From the NCBI GenBank assembly GCA_000149265.1, contig CH002797.1, positions 142,549-206,548 of the forward strand: a DNA stretch of 64,000 nucleotides. The letters run 5' to 3'. The stretch comes from Ciona savignyi (taxonomy: Eukaryota; Chordata; Ascidiacea; Phlebobranchia; Cionidae). The notes beneath the pieces were generated by a model. That model was given only the letters and a program-made list of their open reading frames with translations. It did not search any database and was not told the origin of the DNA. This document shows, one piece after another, positions 23,251-45,563 of the stretch. Made by a program: the position numbers and the translations under genes. Position 1 is the stretch's first letter; every line of letters begins with the position of its first letter.

Positions 23251-25576
23251 ATGGTAAGTTGTCGCAAGTAGAGTCATATTGCTTTTTTGCATATTATTCC
23301 AGCAGAAATCAAATTTGGTCTTTAAAATTGACACTATGCTACCGTCGTGGTAAGAGAAAATAATTATTGAAAACAAATGTATGTTCCTACATTTATCTCG
23401 TTGTTAATTTGTAGTCGATGACCGTAGACGATGCCCGGGCGAAGTTGGACAAGGACCAGATTTCAGGTGATCGGTGTGACATGGAATATAAATGTCTGAT
23501 TTGACCGTTTCTACTATATTTTCCTTGGGTTGGCAATATATAGCTTATTTTATAGAGTGCGAATGTATAAAACATTTTAAATATTACGGATGGCCGGAAA
23601 TCTATTTTTTCTTTAAGTATGTGTATTCCTTTACCCAGTATGTTGTGTTGAGAGAGGTTACTCTTATTTATATTCAAGGTGATGAGACGCAGGGGTGTAA
23701 TAACGCGTCAAATGTTAGGTCACCTCTTGCCCGTCGTCGGGTTTTCTGAGCTATAGTAGTGCGTTAATTATCATAAAAAAATTAATATTGTTTTCTATTC
23801 AATCCTTTTGGTTCAGGCGAAGTCAGAGTAGTGGGTTATACCAAAAGTTTATTGCACCCGATCCAAGTGTAGAGTTATTTAAAAAGGACACATAGCAACA
23901 TATCTAGGTTTGATAAAAATAATATCCAAAAAATACACCAAAATTCTTAGCATATAACTATTCAAGAATTGTTGCAGAATTCAAGCAAGCGTTCGATATA
24001 TTCGACGAGGATGGCGGTGGAGACATCAGTACAAGGGAGCTGGGCCGAGTTATGAAGATGCTGGGACAGAATCCTAGCCGAGAGGAGCTAGCAAAGATCG
24101 TTGAAGAAGTCGATGTGGATGGTACGTATGTGTGTCGATGGGTGTTTAATAGCGTCTTATCTGGGCAACAATAGGATATTCATGTTTATCCCCGTGAATG
24201 GGAAAACCAAAGGGGTTAACACACGGGCAATCGTCAGATCACCTCGCGCCTATCGTCGGGTTATCGGAGCAATGTGTTGTGTATGATTTACACGCTCCTT
24301 TAAATTGGTAGAACCTATTAATCATCTGGGCCCAAAGACACAACCGGCTATTCATGTTTATCCTCGTGAATGGGAAAACCAATGGGGTTAACACACGGGC
24401 AATTGTCAGATCACCTCGCGCCCACCGTCGGGTTACCGGAGCTATTGCAATGTGTGTTTTGTATGATTCGCATATTCTTACAATTTGGTAGAACTCATTA
24501 ATCCCGCTGGGTTCAGACAATGTCCCGTTAAGTGTCTTGCCCAACGGACACAACCGATTAGCCAGCGACTAGTTCATAACCTGCAACCTTTCGGTTAAAA
24601 GGCTTCGCACTAAACTGCCAGACTAACCGGTCGGACTATTCCACAGGAAGTGGAACCATCGATTTTGATGAGTTTCTTATCATGATGGTCATGCAAATTA
24701 GCGAGGAAGGAAAAACGGCGGGGGAGGATGAACTCAAAGACATCTTCTTGCTATTTGACAAGTATGTACTGGTTTAGTACGCTGCTCAGAAGCAAGAGTT
24801 TCCGGGATCAGCCTTTGCCGTTTGATAAAATTCACTGCTTATTTGTGACCAAAAAAACATTTAAGCTGGCGTCGGGACTTTCTACAGCACTAGCCAAAAC
24901 GATGTATCAACTAAAGTACTAAACAGTGACCTTGACTGAGTAACTAAAAGGAACTAACTAACTTATGTATAACCATATGTAATGGTGTACTGGGCGCTAT
25001 ATTTTAACTGACAACACTCTTATAGAGACGGAGACAGCTACATTGACTGGGACGAACTGAAAGAAGCACTGAGTTCCACGAGCGCAAATCCGCCGGTGGA
25101 AACGTGGGAAGTCGACGAGTTATTCAGAGAAGCCGACAAGAACGGCGATGGAGTTATTGACATTGAAGGTTATACTATAGAATTATGTTTTATCTCCGTG
25201 AATGGGCAAACTCAATTGGCATTATACACGGATTACTTGTTTGTTGAACAGGACAAAGACATTGCTACTGTTTTAGTTTTACCTTTTATTTGCTGAGTCA
25301 AGGGGAGTGCAGTAAATGCCGTGCCCAATAACCTAACTCATTGGCTGGTGGTTTGTTTCTATCTTACAACCATTCGACTGTGGGTAAGCACTGCCGACGC
25401 TCCAACTTAGCGAAAAAGTGCTTACGCAACGTTCATTTTCACAACCCAGTTATTTTTTATGGTTTAAAAAAATAATTATTGCAACTAACCAAACATGAAA
25501 GACCCCGCACGTCTAAACTAACCCCACATAATCTACAGAATGGAGTATGTGGATGGAAGGTGTACAATCTCACTAA
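23251..25576 (+). CDS. TNNC: Troponin C
   Basis: This calcium-sensor subunit of troponin triggers striated-type muscle contraction. Six exons join in phase: 23,251-23,253 (only the ATG); 23,415-23,466; 23,978-24,121; 24,647-24,761; 25,026-25,168; 25,539-25,576. They give 164 residues, near the family's ~160. The N-terminus is [20 protein letters not shown]. Four EF loops follow: [36 protein letters not shown] and [12 protein letters not shown]. All have acidic positions 1, 3 and 12, so all four may bind calcium. The protein ends [17 protein letters not shown] copies occupy introns 2, 3 and 5. A troponin C rather than calmodulin call rests on the N-terminal extension, the linker and the C-terminal tail. 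No second, mutually exclusive copy of any exon is visible in the introns. Confidence 0.9.
23678..23840 (-). repeat. Diverged SINE copy in troponin C intron 2
   Basis: It has weakened forms of the family strings (GTCACCTCTTGCCCGTCGTC, then TTTTGGTTCAGGCG). Confidence 0.55.
24171..24638 (-). repeat. Two SINE copies in tandem in troponin C intron 3
   Basis: The first copy (24,171-24,345) is truncated. The second (24,346-24,638) is full length including the tRNA-like head. Its tRNA-like end (GACTAACCGGTCGGA) stops about 8 bases before the AG of the exon 4 acceptor at 24,645-24,646. Confidence 0.9.
25185..25440 (-). repeat. Diverged SINE in troponin C intron 5
   Basis: It retains TATCTCCGTGAATGGGCAAA at one end and TGCCGTGCCCAATAACC and the decayed tRNA-like head at the other. 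Confidence 0.6.
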
Positions 25577-26537
25577 ACATCACCCTCTGCTGCCACCTTG
25601 TGCACCGATTACTACTAGCTCGAATAAATATTTGTATACGTTGTACCTTGTGTTAGGAGTTCTTTGGTGTCAAGTTTTATTCAACGAGGATAAAAACAGA
25701 TAGTACAAGCTTTAATGTCGATGGTTGGTTAAAAAGGAGGTTTAATTTTGGTTATTCATTTCGGAGAAACTATGTACATAATTAATAATATTATTGTAAG
25801 AGAAACAAAAAAGCAACAAAACGACAGATTTGCGTGTGATGGGATATTCATTTTTTCCGCGTGGATGGAAAAAGCACAACCGCTGTTCCCACATATGAAA
25901 TCGTCATATTACCCCGTGTCTAACCTCGAGTTAAACAATCCTTTGTGGAGTGTTGTGTATGATCGTGACCATTAACAAATAGTTTTAGGTGATGTCCGCT
26001 AAGTGCCTTGCCTTAGCGGACAGTCGACCCGATATTAGGCAGTACAAGTAAATATATTATGGTAAAGAGAAAAGAGATTTGTTACTGGGGTTTGCCTAGT
26101 CTGTTTATGGTGCTAATCATGTTGGTGGTATGGTACGTATTGGGGCTGCTATTTTGAGCAATACTTAGAACTTACCATTCAATCTATATAACACATATGT
26201 GGTGTACGGGATAACCGTTCAGTAGAAAAGGGCGAAAATCGAACCGCTAACTCGTTCGATTAACAGTGCCGAATAAAAAGGTTTTGAAGATTTCAAAAAT
26301 AATAAAAACTTTCATCGTAGTTACACTGTTTGTAAAGCGAATTATCATGGACATGGAACGTTAAGTATATGGTATAGTGCAGTAAGGTAACACAAACAAA
26401 AGAACAAAGTCGACTACAACCTACAGTACGGTTGGAGTTACATAATTGAGTGTACGTTTTAGTAACGGCGTTATGACACATCGTAGTTAACCTGAAGAAA
26501 CTTGCGAGAGGGAAAAGTGGTGGATAACTCATTGGGA
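25577..26537. other. Convergent intergenic region, troponin C to copine
   Basis: It holds a SINE remnant at about 25,935-26,040 (GATGTCCGCTAAGTGCCTTG). Otherwise no coding signal; 3' UTRs of both genes are expected here. Confidence 0.45.
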
Positions 26538-36776
<10,239 letters not shown>

Positions 36777-37424
36777 TCACGTCTCCTCTTCATCTTCTGA
36801 TGCAGATTCCTGTGTACTATCACTACCGGAGTCGCTATCATAACCACCAATTCCTGGTAGGACCCCAGCACAATTCAAACTAGATGGGTAAACCACAACA
36901 TTTTCCCCACCCACAATATTTTTATTATCTACTGTTTTTGCGATTTTTATTTTATCTTGTATAGTTTTCTCCTGGTGGTCAGATTTACGCTTGACCGCCA
37001 TTTTTAACAAAGATGATTGTTTTGAATTTACAACGGTAGGTTTAGCATTCGTGACTGAAACTCGTGTGACCGGAGTATCATTGGCAGAGTGATCAACTAG
37101 AATCGCTTGTCTAAACTCCTCCATCTCCTTTCCTTCTTCATCCCGTTGTTTTTTCTCATGGTCCATTGCGCGCTGAGCCACTGTTTCAAGAAAACGAGCT
37201 TCATCTTCATCAATCCCTCGAAATTGATTCTTAAACTTCATTTTCTCTTCAAATTCTGACTGCTTCTTGTCCGTCTGCTCCTGCAAGCGCTCGTATAGGG
37301 AGCGGGAGTCGACAGGGGCCTCTGGGAACTCCACGGGGTCTTCTGCTTTCCGTACTTTCTCCCATTCTAATTGCCGCTGCTTCCTCTTCTCTTCCACGTC
37401 ACTTTCGCTGATGAACTTATTCAT
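36777..37424 (-). CDS. PSME3IP1: PSME3-interacting protein (FAM192A/NIP30 family)
   Basis: An intact single-exon frame of 215 codons. The N-terminal half is the conserved NIP30 domain: MNKFISESDVEEKRKQRQLE, then RSLYERLQEQTDKKQSEFEE and KNQFRGIDEDEARFLETVA, followed by a charged helix (DEEGKEMEEFRQAILVD). The C-terminus has VLPGIGGYDSDSGSDST and an acidic, serine-rich tail ending EDEEET. In mammals this nuclear protein binds the proteasome activator PA28-gamma through an acidic, CK2-phosphorylated C-terminal stretch, and that stretch is recognisable here. Vertebrate proteins are about 250 residues, so the linker is shorter. The start fits, since MNKFISESD resembles the family N-terminus. A single-exon structure may reflect intron loss. 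Confidence 0.92.
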   Translation of the reverse strand: MNKFISESDVEEKRKQRQLEWEKVRKAEDPVEFPEAPVDSRSLYERLQEQTDKKQSEFEEKMKFKNQFRGIDEDEARFLETVAQRAMDHEKKQRDEEGKEMEEFRQAILVDHSANDTPVTRVSVTNAKPTVVNSKQSSLLKMAVKRKSDHQEKTIQDKIKIAKTVDNKNIVGGENVVVYPSSLNCAGVLPGIGGYDSDSGSDSTQESASEDEEET

Positions 37425-37526
37425 CTATCCTAACCCATGTACCTTGCGACCTGGAGTACAAGGTATATATAGTAGCACACATAAGTTAATCCCAGTGTAG
37501 TTGAAATTCAGGGGTATGTTGGGTTT

Positions 37527-37747
37527 CTCTAAATACTACAGAATCGCTTGGAGTGCCTGAATCGCCTGGATCACTTGGAATGCTATAGAAAGTAATTCTA
37601 ACCCTGTCCCAAATACTAATCTCAACCCCAGAACTAACTTTAACCCTAATCCTAACATTTATATCATGGCTTTTGTAATTACGAAGTATATTAATCGCTC
37701 CATGCGATGCGATTCAAGCGGTCTAAGTGATTATGTAGTATTTAGAG
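37527..37747. mobile_element. MITE-like element A
   Basis: Terminal inverted repeats of about 40 bp: the left end CTCTAAATACTACAGAATCG matches the reverse complement of the right end (ATTATGTAGTATTTAGAG). A solo copy of one end lies at about 13,200-13,255. No coding capacity. Confidence 0.7.
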
Positions 37748-37784
37748 GTATTCGGTGTGTTTGGTAACTATCACTACAAGGGGT

Positions 37785-38063
37785 ACCAGTATGTGTCGGT
37801 CCCTCTATTTTGTACAGGTCCGCTAGGTCCACTAGGTCTAGCGCTAGGTTCGCTGGAGTTAGTTTTAAACATGGGGTTGGAGTTAGGGTTAGTTCCGGGG
37901 TTGAGATTAGTGTTTAGGGCAGGGTTTAAATTAGTGTTAAGGGCAGGGCACTTGACCTATCGCTGGACCTAGCGGACCTTGCGCTGGACCTAGTGCAGGA
38001 CCTAGCACCTGACATAGCGAACCAAGCGGACGTGTACAAAATAAAGGGACCCGTATGTGTGGT
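37785..38063. mobile_element. MITE-like element B
   Basis: Inverted ends share GTCCCT(C/T)TATTTTGTACA and GTCCGC. The subterminal parts are rich in short TAGCGGACC-type repeats in both orientations. The interior (TTTTAAACATGGGGTTGGAG ... TTTAGGGCAGGGTTTAAATT) recurs in element C at 58,124-58,326. Confidence 0.7.
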
Positions 38064-38474
38064 TATTCAACAAAAATCGACAGTGCTAACGACGGCATAA
38101 AAAAATGTTGGTTACAATTATCATTTTATTGCAAAAAAAGAAACAAAACGATAAGGTAGCATGTACAGTACAGACCACACAGTTACAACCAAATACCAAA
38201 CCAATCTCAAAATGATTGGAGTAATCGGAGAGCGCCGAAGAATATCGATAAAAATAGTAATTAATCCTGTCCCCAACTCTAAATCCCACCCTTGACTACC
38301 TAACGCCAACTATAGATGAAACACTTTTTTTATTGGGTGGTTTTTCTCCCTCCCTCTTCCACCTCCTTATAATTTCCCCTGTGTCGGTCTATTCTTTCAA
38401 TTTTAATAGAAATACCATTTCGATTTTTTGGTGTTGGTTTCAAACGGTTGCGAAAGTAGCAATGTGTTAGGATA

Positions 38475-38632
38475 GGATAGGAGGATAGAACCCATTAATC
38501 CGCTGGGTTCAGGCAATGTCCGTAAAGTGCCTTGACCAAGAACACAACCGACTAGCTAGCGACCAGTTTCGCACCTGCAACCTTTCGATTGTAAGGAGAC
38601 GCACTTAACCGTTAGACCAACGGGCCGGACAC
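38475..38632 (-). repeat. SINE, tRNA-like half
   Basis: It contains CCATTAATCCGCTGGGTTCA, GACACAACCGA-type spacer and the tRNA-like head (CTTAACCGTTAGACCAACGG). Confidence 0.9.
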
Positions 38633-38794
38633 GTGTTTTCGGACTTAACTTATTTTTGCTTCGCTATTTTGATGCTACAACGGTATTCGTTTGACACGAC
38701 AAGGCAATTTACGAGACAAGTATGGATTTCTAGAAAAAAATAAAAAATAAAAACTTTGGAATGTACCAGTTCACAGTATTATGTATGAATAGAA

Positions 38795-39095
38795 TAGATA
38801 GAGATAGAATATTCATGTTTATCCCCGTGAATGGGAAAACCAAGGGGGTTAACACACGGGCAATCGTCAGATCACCTCGCGCCCATCGTCGGGTTACCGG
38901 AGCTATTGCAGTGTGTTGTACATGATAGACACGTTCCTTCAATTTGGTAGAACCCATTGATCCGCTGGGTTTAGGCAATGTCCGTAAAGTGCCTTGCCCA
39001 AGGACACAACCGACTTGCTAACGACCGGTTTCGCACCTGCATCCTTTCGATTGAAAGGCGACGCATTTAACCGCTAGACCAACCAGTCGGACAAA
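38795..39095 (-). repeat. Full-length tRNA-derived SINE
   Basis: A good reference copy. It runs from the body end (ATATTCATGTTTATCCCCGT) through GCAATCGTCAGATCACCTCG and CCATTGATCCGCTGGGTTTA to a tRNA-like head. On the minus strand the head reads GACTGGTTGGTCTAGCGGTT (A box) and, further on, a B-box-like GGATGCAGGTGCGAAACCGG. Confidence 0.92.
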
Positions 39096-39949
39096 TTTGT
39101 TTATTTTGGCGGCATCAGTATACATACCATCCTGGACACGCCGAACTAGATATATCAACGGTTTTAGTGAGGATTTGTTTATCAGTATTTGAACGTGGTT
39201 GGAATGCGGAAGTAGTTTTTACCACCATCCTGGTAAATAAACAGTTTCCAGACCATTTTTTCAACGCGAAAAAGGCTTCTATAGAGCAATGGTTCGTAAT
39301 ATTTTTTTTTCTTAGAGAAATCCTTTTTGCCGACAATGCGTAGACAAAGCCGTCGTCAATCTCTTAACAAGAACTAAAAACTTAGTTTGCAATCCATTTT
39401 TATACCCCATGGGCCTAATTAAAAAGGTGGTAAAAGTTTTTGTATTATCTGCGACTACAATCAGTAATAAAATCATAAAGCAATAAAAATGTATAAAGCT
39501 TTTAACAGAATTATTGCTTAGGCCTAAGTCATAAACATAAATCGTTTTTTTTATAACATTCAAATGGACCGATGTTAGTAGTACAGCTGGCGACAAGTTA
39601 GATTCGCAATCCTGCGATTCGCAAACAATCGTAGAATCTTACAAAAACGTGGAGACTCTTTTTCACTATATGAACCTTTAATTATCCTTTCAACTAAGGA
39701 AAATTTGGTACTACGGAACAATATAATTTGAAATCCTATAGGCCTACATTGAAGAACTGTTTTTTAAATTGTATAACAAAGTTTTCTTCGTCTTGTTTTT
39801 CACAATTATAATGTAGATAAAAAGAAGGTCATATTTAAGGTCATATTTCTTTACAGGTGGGTATAGTTTAGTAGAAAGACTAGTTGTGTAAATTACGGGC
39901 ATTCTTAGAATAAACACTATATGTTTATAGCCAAGTAATCGACGCTATG

Positions 39950-40235
39950 AGGATATTCATGTTTTGTCCCGTGATTGCGTTAACGCGGGTATAATAACAA
40001 CTAAATGGCAATATTCCCCCCGACCTAAAAAGCTTTGTGGCTTATTGCGTCGCGGACCAGCCGAAGGATTGTAAGTTAGTAACTGGTTGCTAGCCAGTTG
40101 ATTATGTCCCTGGGCAAGGTACTTAACAACCATTGCGTAACCCAGTAACTTTATGGGCTATAGCCTACCGAATCAAAGGAACGTGTGAATCATACACAAC
40201 ACATGCACTGCAATGCCGCCGGACACAACCTTTCA
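39950..40235 (+). repeat. SINE fragments
   Basis: A small inverted body piece at 39,952-40,000 is followed by a tRNA-proximal piece (CAGTTGATTATGTCCCTGGG) to CACACAACACATGCACTGCA. Confidence 0.7.
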
Positions 40236-43200
40236 TATGAGCAAATTCCCCTTTTTAACATAATACCACCATCATAGAGTACTAATATATAAGTAATTTC
40301 TAATACCATTACTACTGCATTACATTGCACTTTTACATGATCATGTGCATTTTTCCACCTTTACTTATAATAATATCTGGACAACAAGACAGATTACACT
40401 AATCCCAATTATATATAAGGCCGGGCATTATTTCCCTTAACATATTTGTAATAGGTTTTTATTATTATATTGTTTATAATTAATTGTACATTAACAGTTT
40501 TTTAATTTTTTGGGCGGGATATGTTGACTATAATGGATGCGATTATTAGTAAACTAGCGCATAATTAATCTATGTACCGGTAAGACCTTTTAAGGTTTCC
40601 GGAAGTCGGAAGCAATCGTACTGTAGGTTGGCTCATTTTATGTTTTGGCCGGTGTAGTGTTGCGTGGCTAGATAATTAAACGGAAAAACATGTTTTATCG
40701 TTGTCAACACTATAAAATATATATAACGATNNNNNNNNNNNNNNNNNNNNNNNNNNNNNNNNNNNNNNNNNNNNNNNNNNNNNNNNNNNNNNNNNNNNNN
40801 NNNNNNNNNNNNNNNNNNNNNNNNNNNNNNTATGCTTTCAGGAGTTACGAGGGTCTCTCCTTCTTATACGTGGATCATTTTTCAAATCCGAAAACAGCTT
40901 GTTTACTATTATCCATTAGTTGCTTTTTCAAACTGTTCACCAGAAGCGATGGAGAAGATTCACCAAGGGTAAACACTGTTCCGCTGCGTTTTATTTTTGA
41001 ATACGATTAAAGTATCATATTTCAGAGCGGCCAAACGGGTAATTCGACAAAATACAAGCAGAAAATAGACTGGGTCATCGCACTGCCGTGGTATATCGCA
41101 GGCCAAATGAAACGGATAGCATACGGAAACGGTTCTGTGGCAACATATACTCATTAATGGAACTTGTGTTTTTCATCACTAGATGTAAATTAACACACGT
41201 TTCATATTCTTACTCTAAAATGGATCTTAAAATGAACGCTTTAACGTATTTACAAGGAAAGATTATACAGGTATACGAGCATTCACATAATTCATGACAG
41301 CCATTTGTCGAAAGATTTAAAAATGTACAGTAGTTTAAGCAAGCCAGGACTTGTACTGAAAAGAGCAAACGGTTCTTACCCAAACTTTTATGATAAGCAA
41401 GATTCGGATTTGTCTTGTACATGGTTGTTTATTAATATCTCAATTTTGACACGAAGTTGCTTTTACAAATATCGCAGGATATTAGGTGTGTAAGTGCTCG
41501 AGGTGTCATATATGACAACTGAACCAATTGGCTACCCAGGCCCGGTGCTAGGAACCGCGGGGCCCAATTAGAAATGTGATGGCGGGGCCCCTACTGCTTA
41601 TTGAAAATTTATGGATAGACATTTAATACTTGCTATAAAACAAATTAAAGGTGGATGCTTATTTACGATATATTGTTTTACTTCCATAATATTCATTATG
41701 ACGTAACAGGCAGACACAGAAATATAAATTTGATTTAGTTACGATGCATCACAAATTGATATTATAAGAAAGAATATTATTTTACGTTTTATTTTACGTT
41801 TCAGTAGTATTTTAAACCTCGTAATACAGAAAGACTCGCTAGCGCGGGGCCCCTTGAAGGTGCGGGGCCCAATTTGATCTAATCGGTCAAATCGGCCTAA
41901 ATTTACGATTAGTCAAGTCCAGTAGTTCTTTATCGCAAGAAAGAAGTTTTTGCATTTTAACTATAATACTGCGCTTGTTTATCTCGCTTTTTTATTACTT
42001 TAACGATTTGTATCGGCAAACGCACCAACCATATTTTGACAATTTATGCAGATTGTCCCGAATTAAATAAAACGTTTAATCATATAGTGTTAGATCATTT
42101 GGGATTTTGTTACATGAATTGAGAAGGTTTTTAATGACAAGATGCTTATTCGACTGCCGCAAGTCGATACCACCGATAGAGTAAGGGGCAAATGGCAATC
42201 AGTTGTTAATGATAAAAATTGTAAGAAACATAAAACTTCCAACATTAAATAGTACCGATTTTAAACCTTAGGGCTTAGACCATTTTTTATCGCTACTTTA
42301 CATTGGTAAATAACCGACAATTACACTTTCAATATTCAAACAAATGCTAATAACGTTTACAATGGTCGTGTTTCAATTGTAATGGGAAAGTGCTGGTCTG
42401 TCACTTCCCACTACACAGCTTGGCCACCCTACCTACAGCAATATGTTGTTTCCTGTTGATTTGTCCACGTAACAGTTTCAAGAAAACCTATTGTTGTGAA
42501 GGAGCTCGGTTCCTAATACGTAAACCATATGATGTGTTGCATTCGTTGCATGATACGTATAAATATACGTAATGTATATACTCCATATACCGTCATGGGC
42601 AATGTCACACAACTTCTTTTCCTCTCATAGTTGGAATGCGGAAATAATATGGATCACGGACCGTTTCAAATGATCTTCACCGACTTTATATTGCGTATAC
42701 TGACGGAAACAAATGAATGTTGCCGACTGACAGTATTATACAATGATGTTAACTATAATGCTTTCAGAATTGCAATGATTTGGAGAGTAATCTTCAGATG
42801 CAACTTAACAATACAAAATGCAATTGTTTATAAGATAAAAAGTTTCCAGGTACGATTACGCAGTTTATTTTCCACGAAATTGGTGATTTACGTCTGATGC
42901 ACGTAGGCTATACAGTTTACTGGATATATATATATTGCTTCAAATCTGTTTTAAATTTTAAAAGTGTTTACAACCGTTATAGACAAAACTTGCATTACAA
43001 CCGCAATACACACTTCATCCGCAACCATGTACACAACCGAGATGCAATATGTAACAGTTAAAATCAGGCTAAAAATATAGAATATGTTATTAAAGCGAAA
43101 TGCAACGATTAGTGTTGCATTTTAAATGACATATTAATAAAGGCACGCTTGGTAGTGGAAGAATTCTAAGAAAACGTATATTAAAATTAAAAGTTAGTAC

Positions 43201-43303
43201 CAAAGATTTTTACGGGGTGTTTTATCTTTTATGTCCGGTTGCGGAAAAGACTTGTTATATAGAAAGCTACTAGTAGGTGCAGTTGCCTTTAATTCGTCCC
43301 TCT
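40236..43303. other. Intergenic, no supported gene; 100-N gap at 40,731-40,830
   Basis: AT-rich. A locally G/C-rich pair of GCGGGGCCC-containing segments (41,555-41,590 and 41,840-41,875) flanks an AT-rich core, perhaps a small DNA element. Open frames up to 106 codons (one running through the N gap) have no family features. Confidence 0.4.
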
Positions 43304-45563
43304 TTATGTGTTGGTTACTTCACGCTGGATGGCTTCCATTTCTGGCTGCTGGAGATATTCTAAACTACCAGTTTCGGCCGTTTCCTGTACAATTGCAAGG
43401 CAAGGGATACAGCACCACAGCAGGGCGTCCATCCAAAAAGAGCCTTCGATGCCCTGTAAATAACAAAAAGGCCAATTTATTAAGTGCGCTCATACTTGCG
43501 CTGATACGCTCATAGCGCAATAACACACACAGCTATGCCCGCAATGACGATAAATGTGAAAATAACAAACTCGGTGGAAATGTATAAAAACGGGGTTTAG
43601 TAAAAAGTCCGAACTACAGTGTTGTAGTTTTGTGACCGGTGTCGGATTCTAGCAGTTATTACAGCACGCTTGTTATTGGATATTTCCCTGTTAAATACCA
43701 ACACAGAAAGATGCTTGCAAGAAACAGCAACAAGGAAAATACGCGAAAATTTACTGAAACTGTTTAAAACGATTCAAAACTTCCCACGTTCCGGCAACGT
43801 TTTGGATTATTTATCAAGTGCTTGTCATGAGTATATTTGGACACAAGAAGTTGTGTCAAACACACCTCCTTAAATACAAATGTTTTTATAAAGAAAAATA
43901 GCTTTGGCAGCCGCTTTAAACAATCTTACTCTAGCCATTCTAGTTTCATTTTAAATCCGCCCTTGAAGGTAATTTAATCGCGCTGGTTTGAAAGTATAAC
44001 AATCGATTGATGTCTCAAATTGCTTTGTTTTTATGATGGAAATGTGTGAAATTAGATACCTCCCAATTATAATCCCAACCTTTAAAGTGAACCGTAAGGG
44101 TGAAAAATATTAACACTACAACGACTTACTTGGAATATCACTGCCATACTAAAAATACACATATAGAGTCACATACGTATGTATCCGTCGGAAAAGATTA
44201 ATGTGTGGCAGTAGTAGAATCATTGTCAATATTGCTTTTGATTATCGCCGAAAGATAAGTAGATATCTATTAGTACACAACAACGGCGAGTGTTTAACCT
44301 GTTGTGGTAGTTTATACTACGCTGGTCGCTTTCATTTCAAAGTATGCCTTGTTTAGATTTATATTCTTATCTCTGTACAAATAATGGATTTGGCCACATT
44401 AAATGTTTATTGTAAAAAGATAATAATTGATCTTTTGATCCTTTACTAAATAATGAATTCTTGCTTTTTTAATATTATTTGTTTCTTGTTTGTAAAGTTA
44501 ACCACCCAATTTACCATTCCACACGTTGATTAATGTTATATATTATATAAGCGAGACAGGTAACGCCATTTAATAAAACATATTAAGCAATAACAAAGGG
44601 AAGTGTGTCATTGCTTGAAATTTAGAACCTGTTTGTTTTTCATTTATAATCATTAGGTGTTTTGATTATAAACACTACTGTTTTAATTATGTTGTAGACA
44701 TTGCTATTTAAGATAAGCGCACCCACGTAAACCCTTTGCCGGTGAATAAAGGCTGTAATCACGGACTTTGATTACAAGTTTTCGGTTCTGCAGAATGGTT
44801 TCTCACGGTGGTATACGCTGACTATCTGTACAGCAGAACTATTGTTTTACATCCCTATCGGCCGTGTTTTACGCGAAACGCACCGGATACCTTAAAGAAC
44901 CATATGGTACTACTGTACGATGTTGCGTTGTATAGTAGTTAAGGGATTATTTTGTATTACTTGAATTACTTTTTTTATTTTTGTATTGTACTTTTTAATA
45001 TTGAAGTTAGATGTTTTTGGAGGAATTTAAACGGGTTTAGCTGATCCTACGGTACCTGTCCATTGTTGTTTGAGAAATGCGCGGATGTCGAGTCATACAG
45101 CAGATGATGCTGTAATCCCGACGATGCTGCATTTGAGTACCGTATACGGTAGGCAAAGTTATAAATGACGTAAACACGAGGTACTTCCTCCAAACTTTTT
45201 TGAAATTTATGGCCGTCCATGGACGAGAAAGTGTAAGTCGCGTCATCCCTTCCTTTGTATAGTACAGACAAACATGTATCATAACAAAACAAAAATGATG
45301 GACAAAATCTGCCTTAATATCCACAATTACTTGGTTTAAGTTACCCGACACACTGGTATACATACCTTCTTTTTCCGGATCATTCCACGGAGCAAAGCAC
45401 CGGCGATACATGGTGAGAATTCAACCGCAATTACCCATAGAACTGAATTCGCCTCACCGACTGCTTCGGCGTTCTTGCCAATTGCAAGGGGGCAGGCACA
45501 GCATGCGATTACACAGAGTCCCACATTGCCAAAGCACCCGAGAAGAGATTGCTTCCACACCAT
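43304..45563 (-). CDS. PLAC8/cornifelin-family cysteine-rich protein
   Basis: Two exons, 45,563-45,366 and 43,453-43,304, joined in phase 0 across a 1.9-kb intron, encode 115 residues, the usual size for the family. Exon 1: MVWKQSLLGCFGNVGLCVIA, a CCACPLAIGKNAEAVGEANS core and a hydrophobic stretch to LLRGMIRKKK, with donor GTATGT. Exon 2 starts GIEGSFWMDALLWCCIPCLA, followed by IVQETAE and a polar tail ending REVTNT. The order W..GLxxCF..G..C, CP..IGKNAE, LR..IR..GIEGS, CC.PC..VQE is that of PLAC8-domain proteins, which are small Cys-rich membrane-associated proteins of poorly fixed function. An alternative last exon at 45,126-45,037 also fits the phase but matches the family far less well. 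Confidence 0.8.
45037..45126 (-). CDS. Possible alternative last exon of the PLAC8-like gene
   Basis: An acceptor (AAATGCAG) is followed by 29 codons, HRRDYSIICCMTRHPRISQT, and TAA. It joins exon 1 (ends 45,366) in phase 0. Position and the CC...Q pattern loosely mimic the PLAC8 C-terminal half, but the family glycine and proline-cysteine residues are missing. It could be a chance frame. Confidence 0.3.
   Translation of the reverse strand, partial: HRRDYSIICCMTRHPRISQTTMDRYRRIS

Noticed and set aside
40690-41010. 106-codon open frame crossing the N gap
   Set aside because: One third of it is N and the rest has no protein-like features or splice context.
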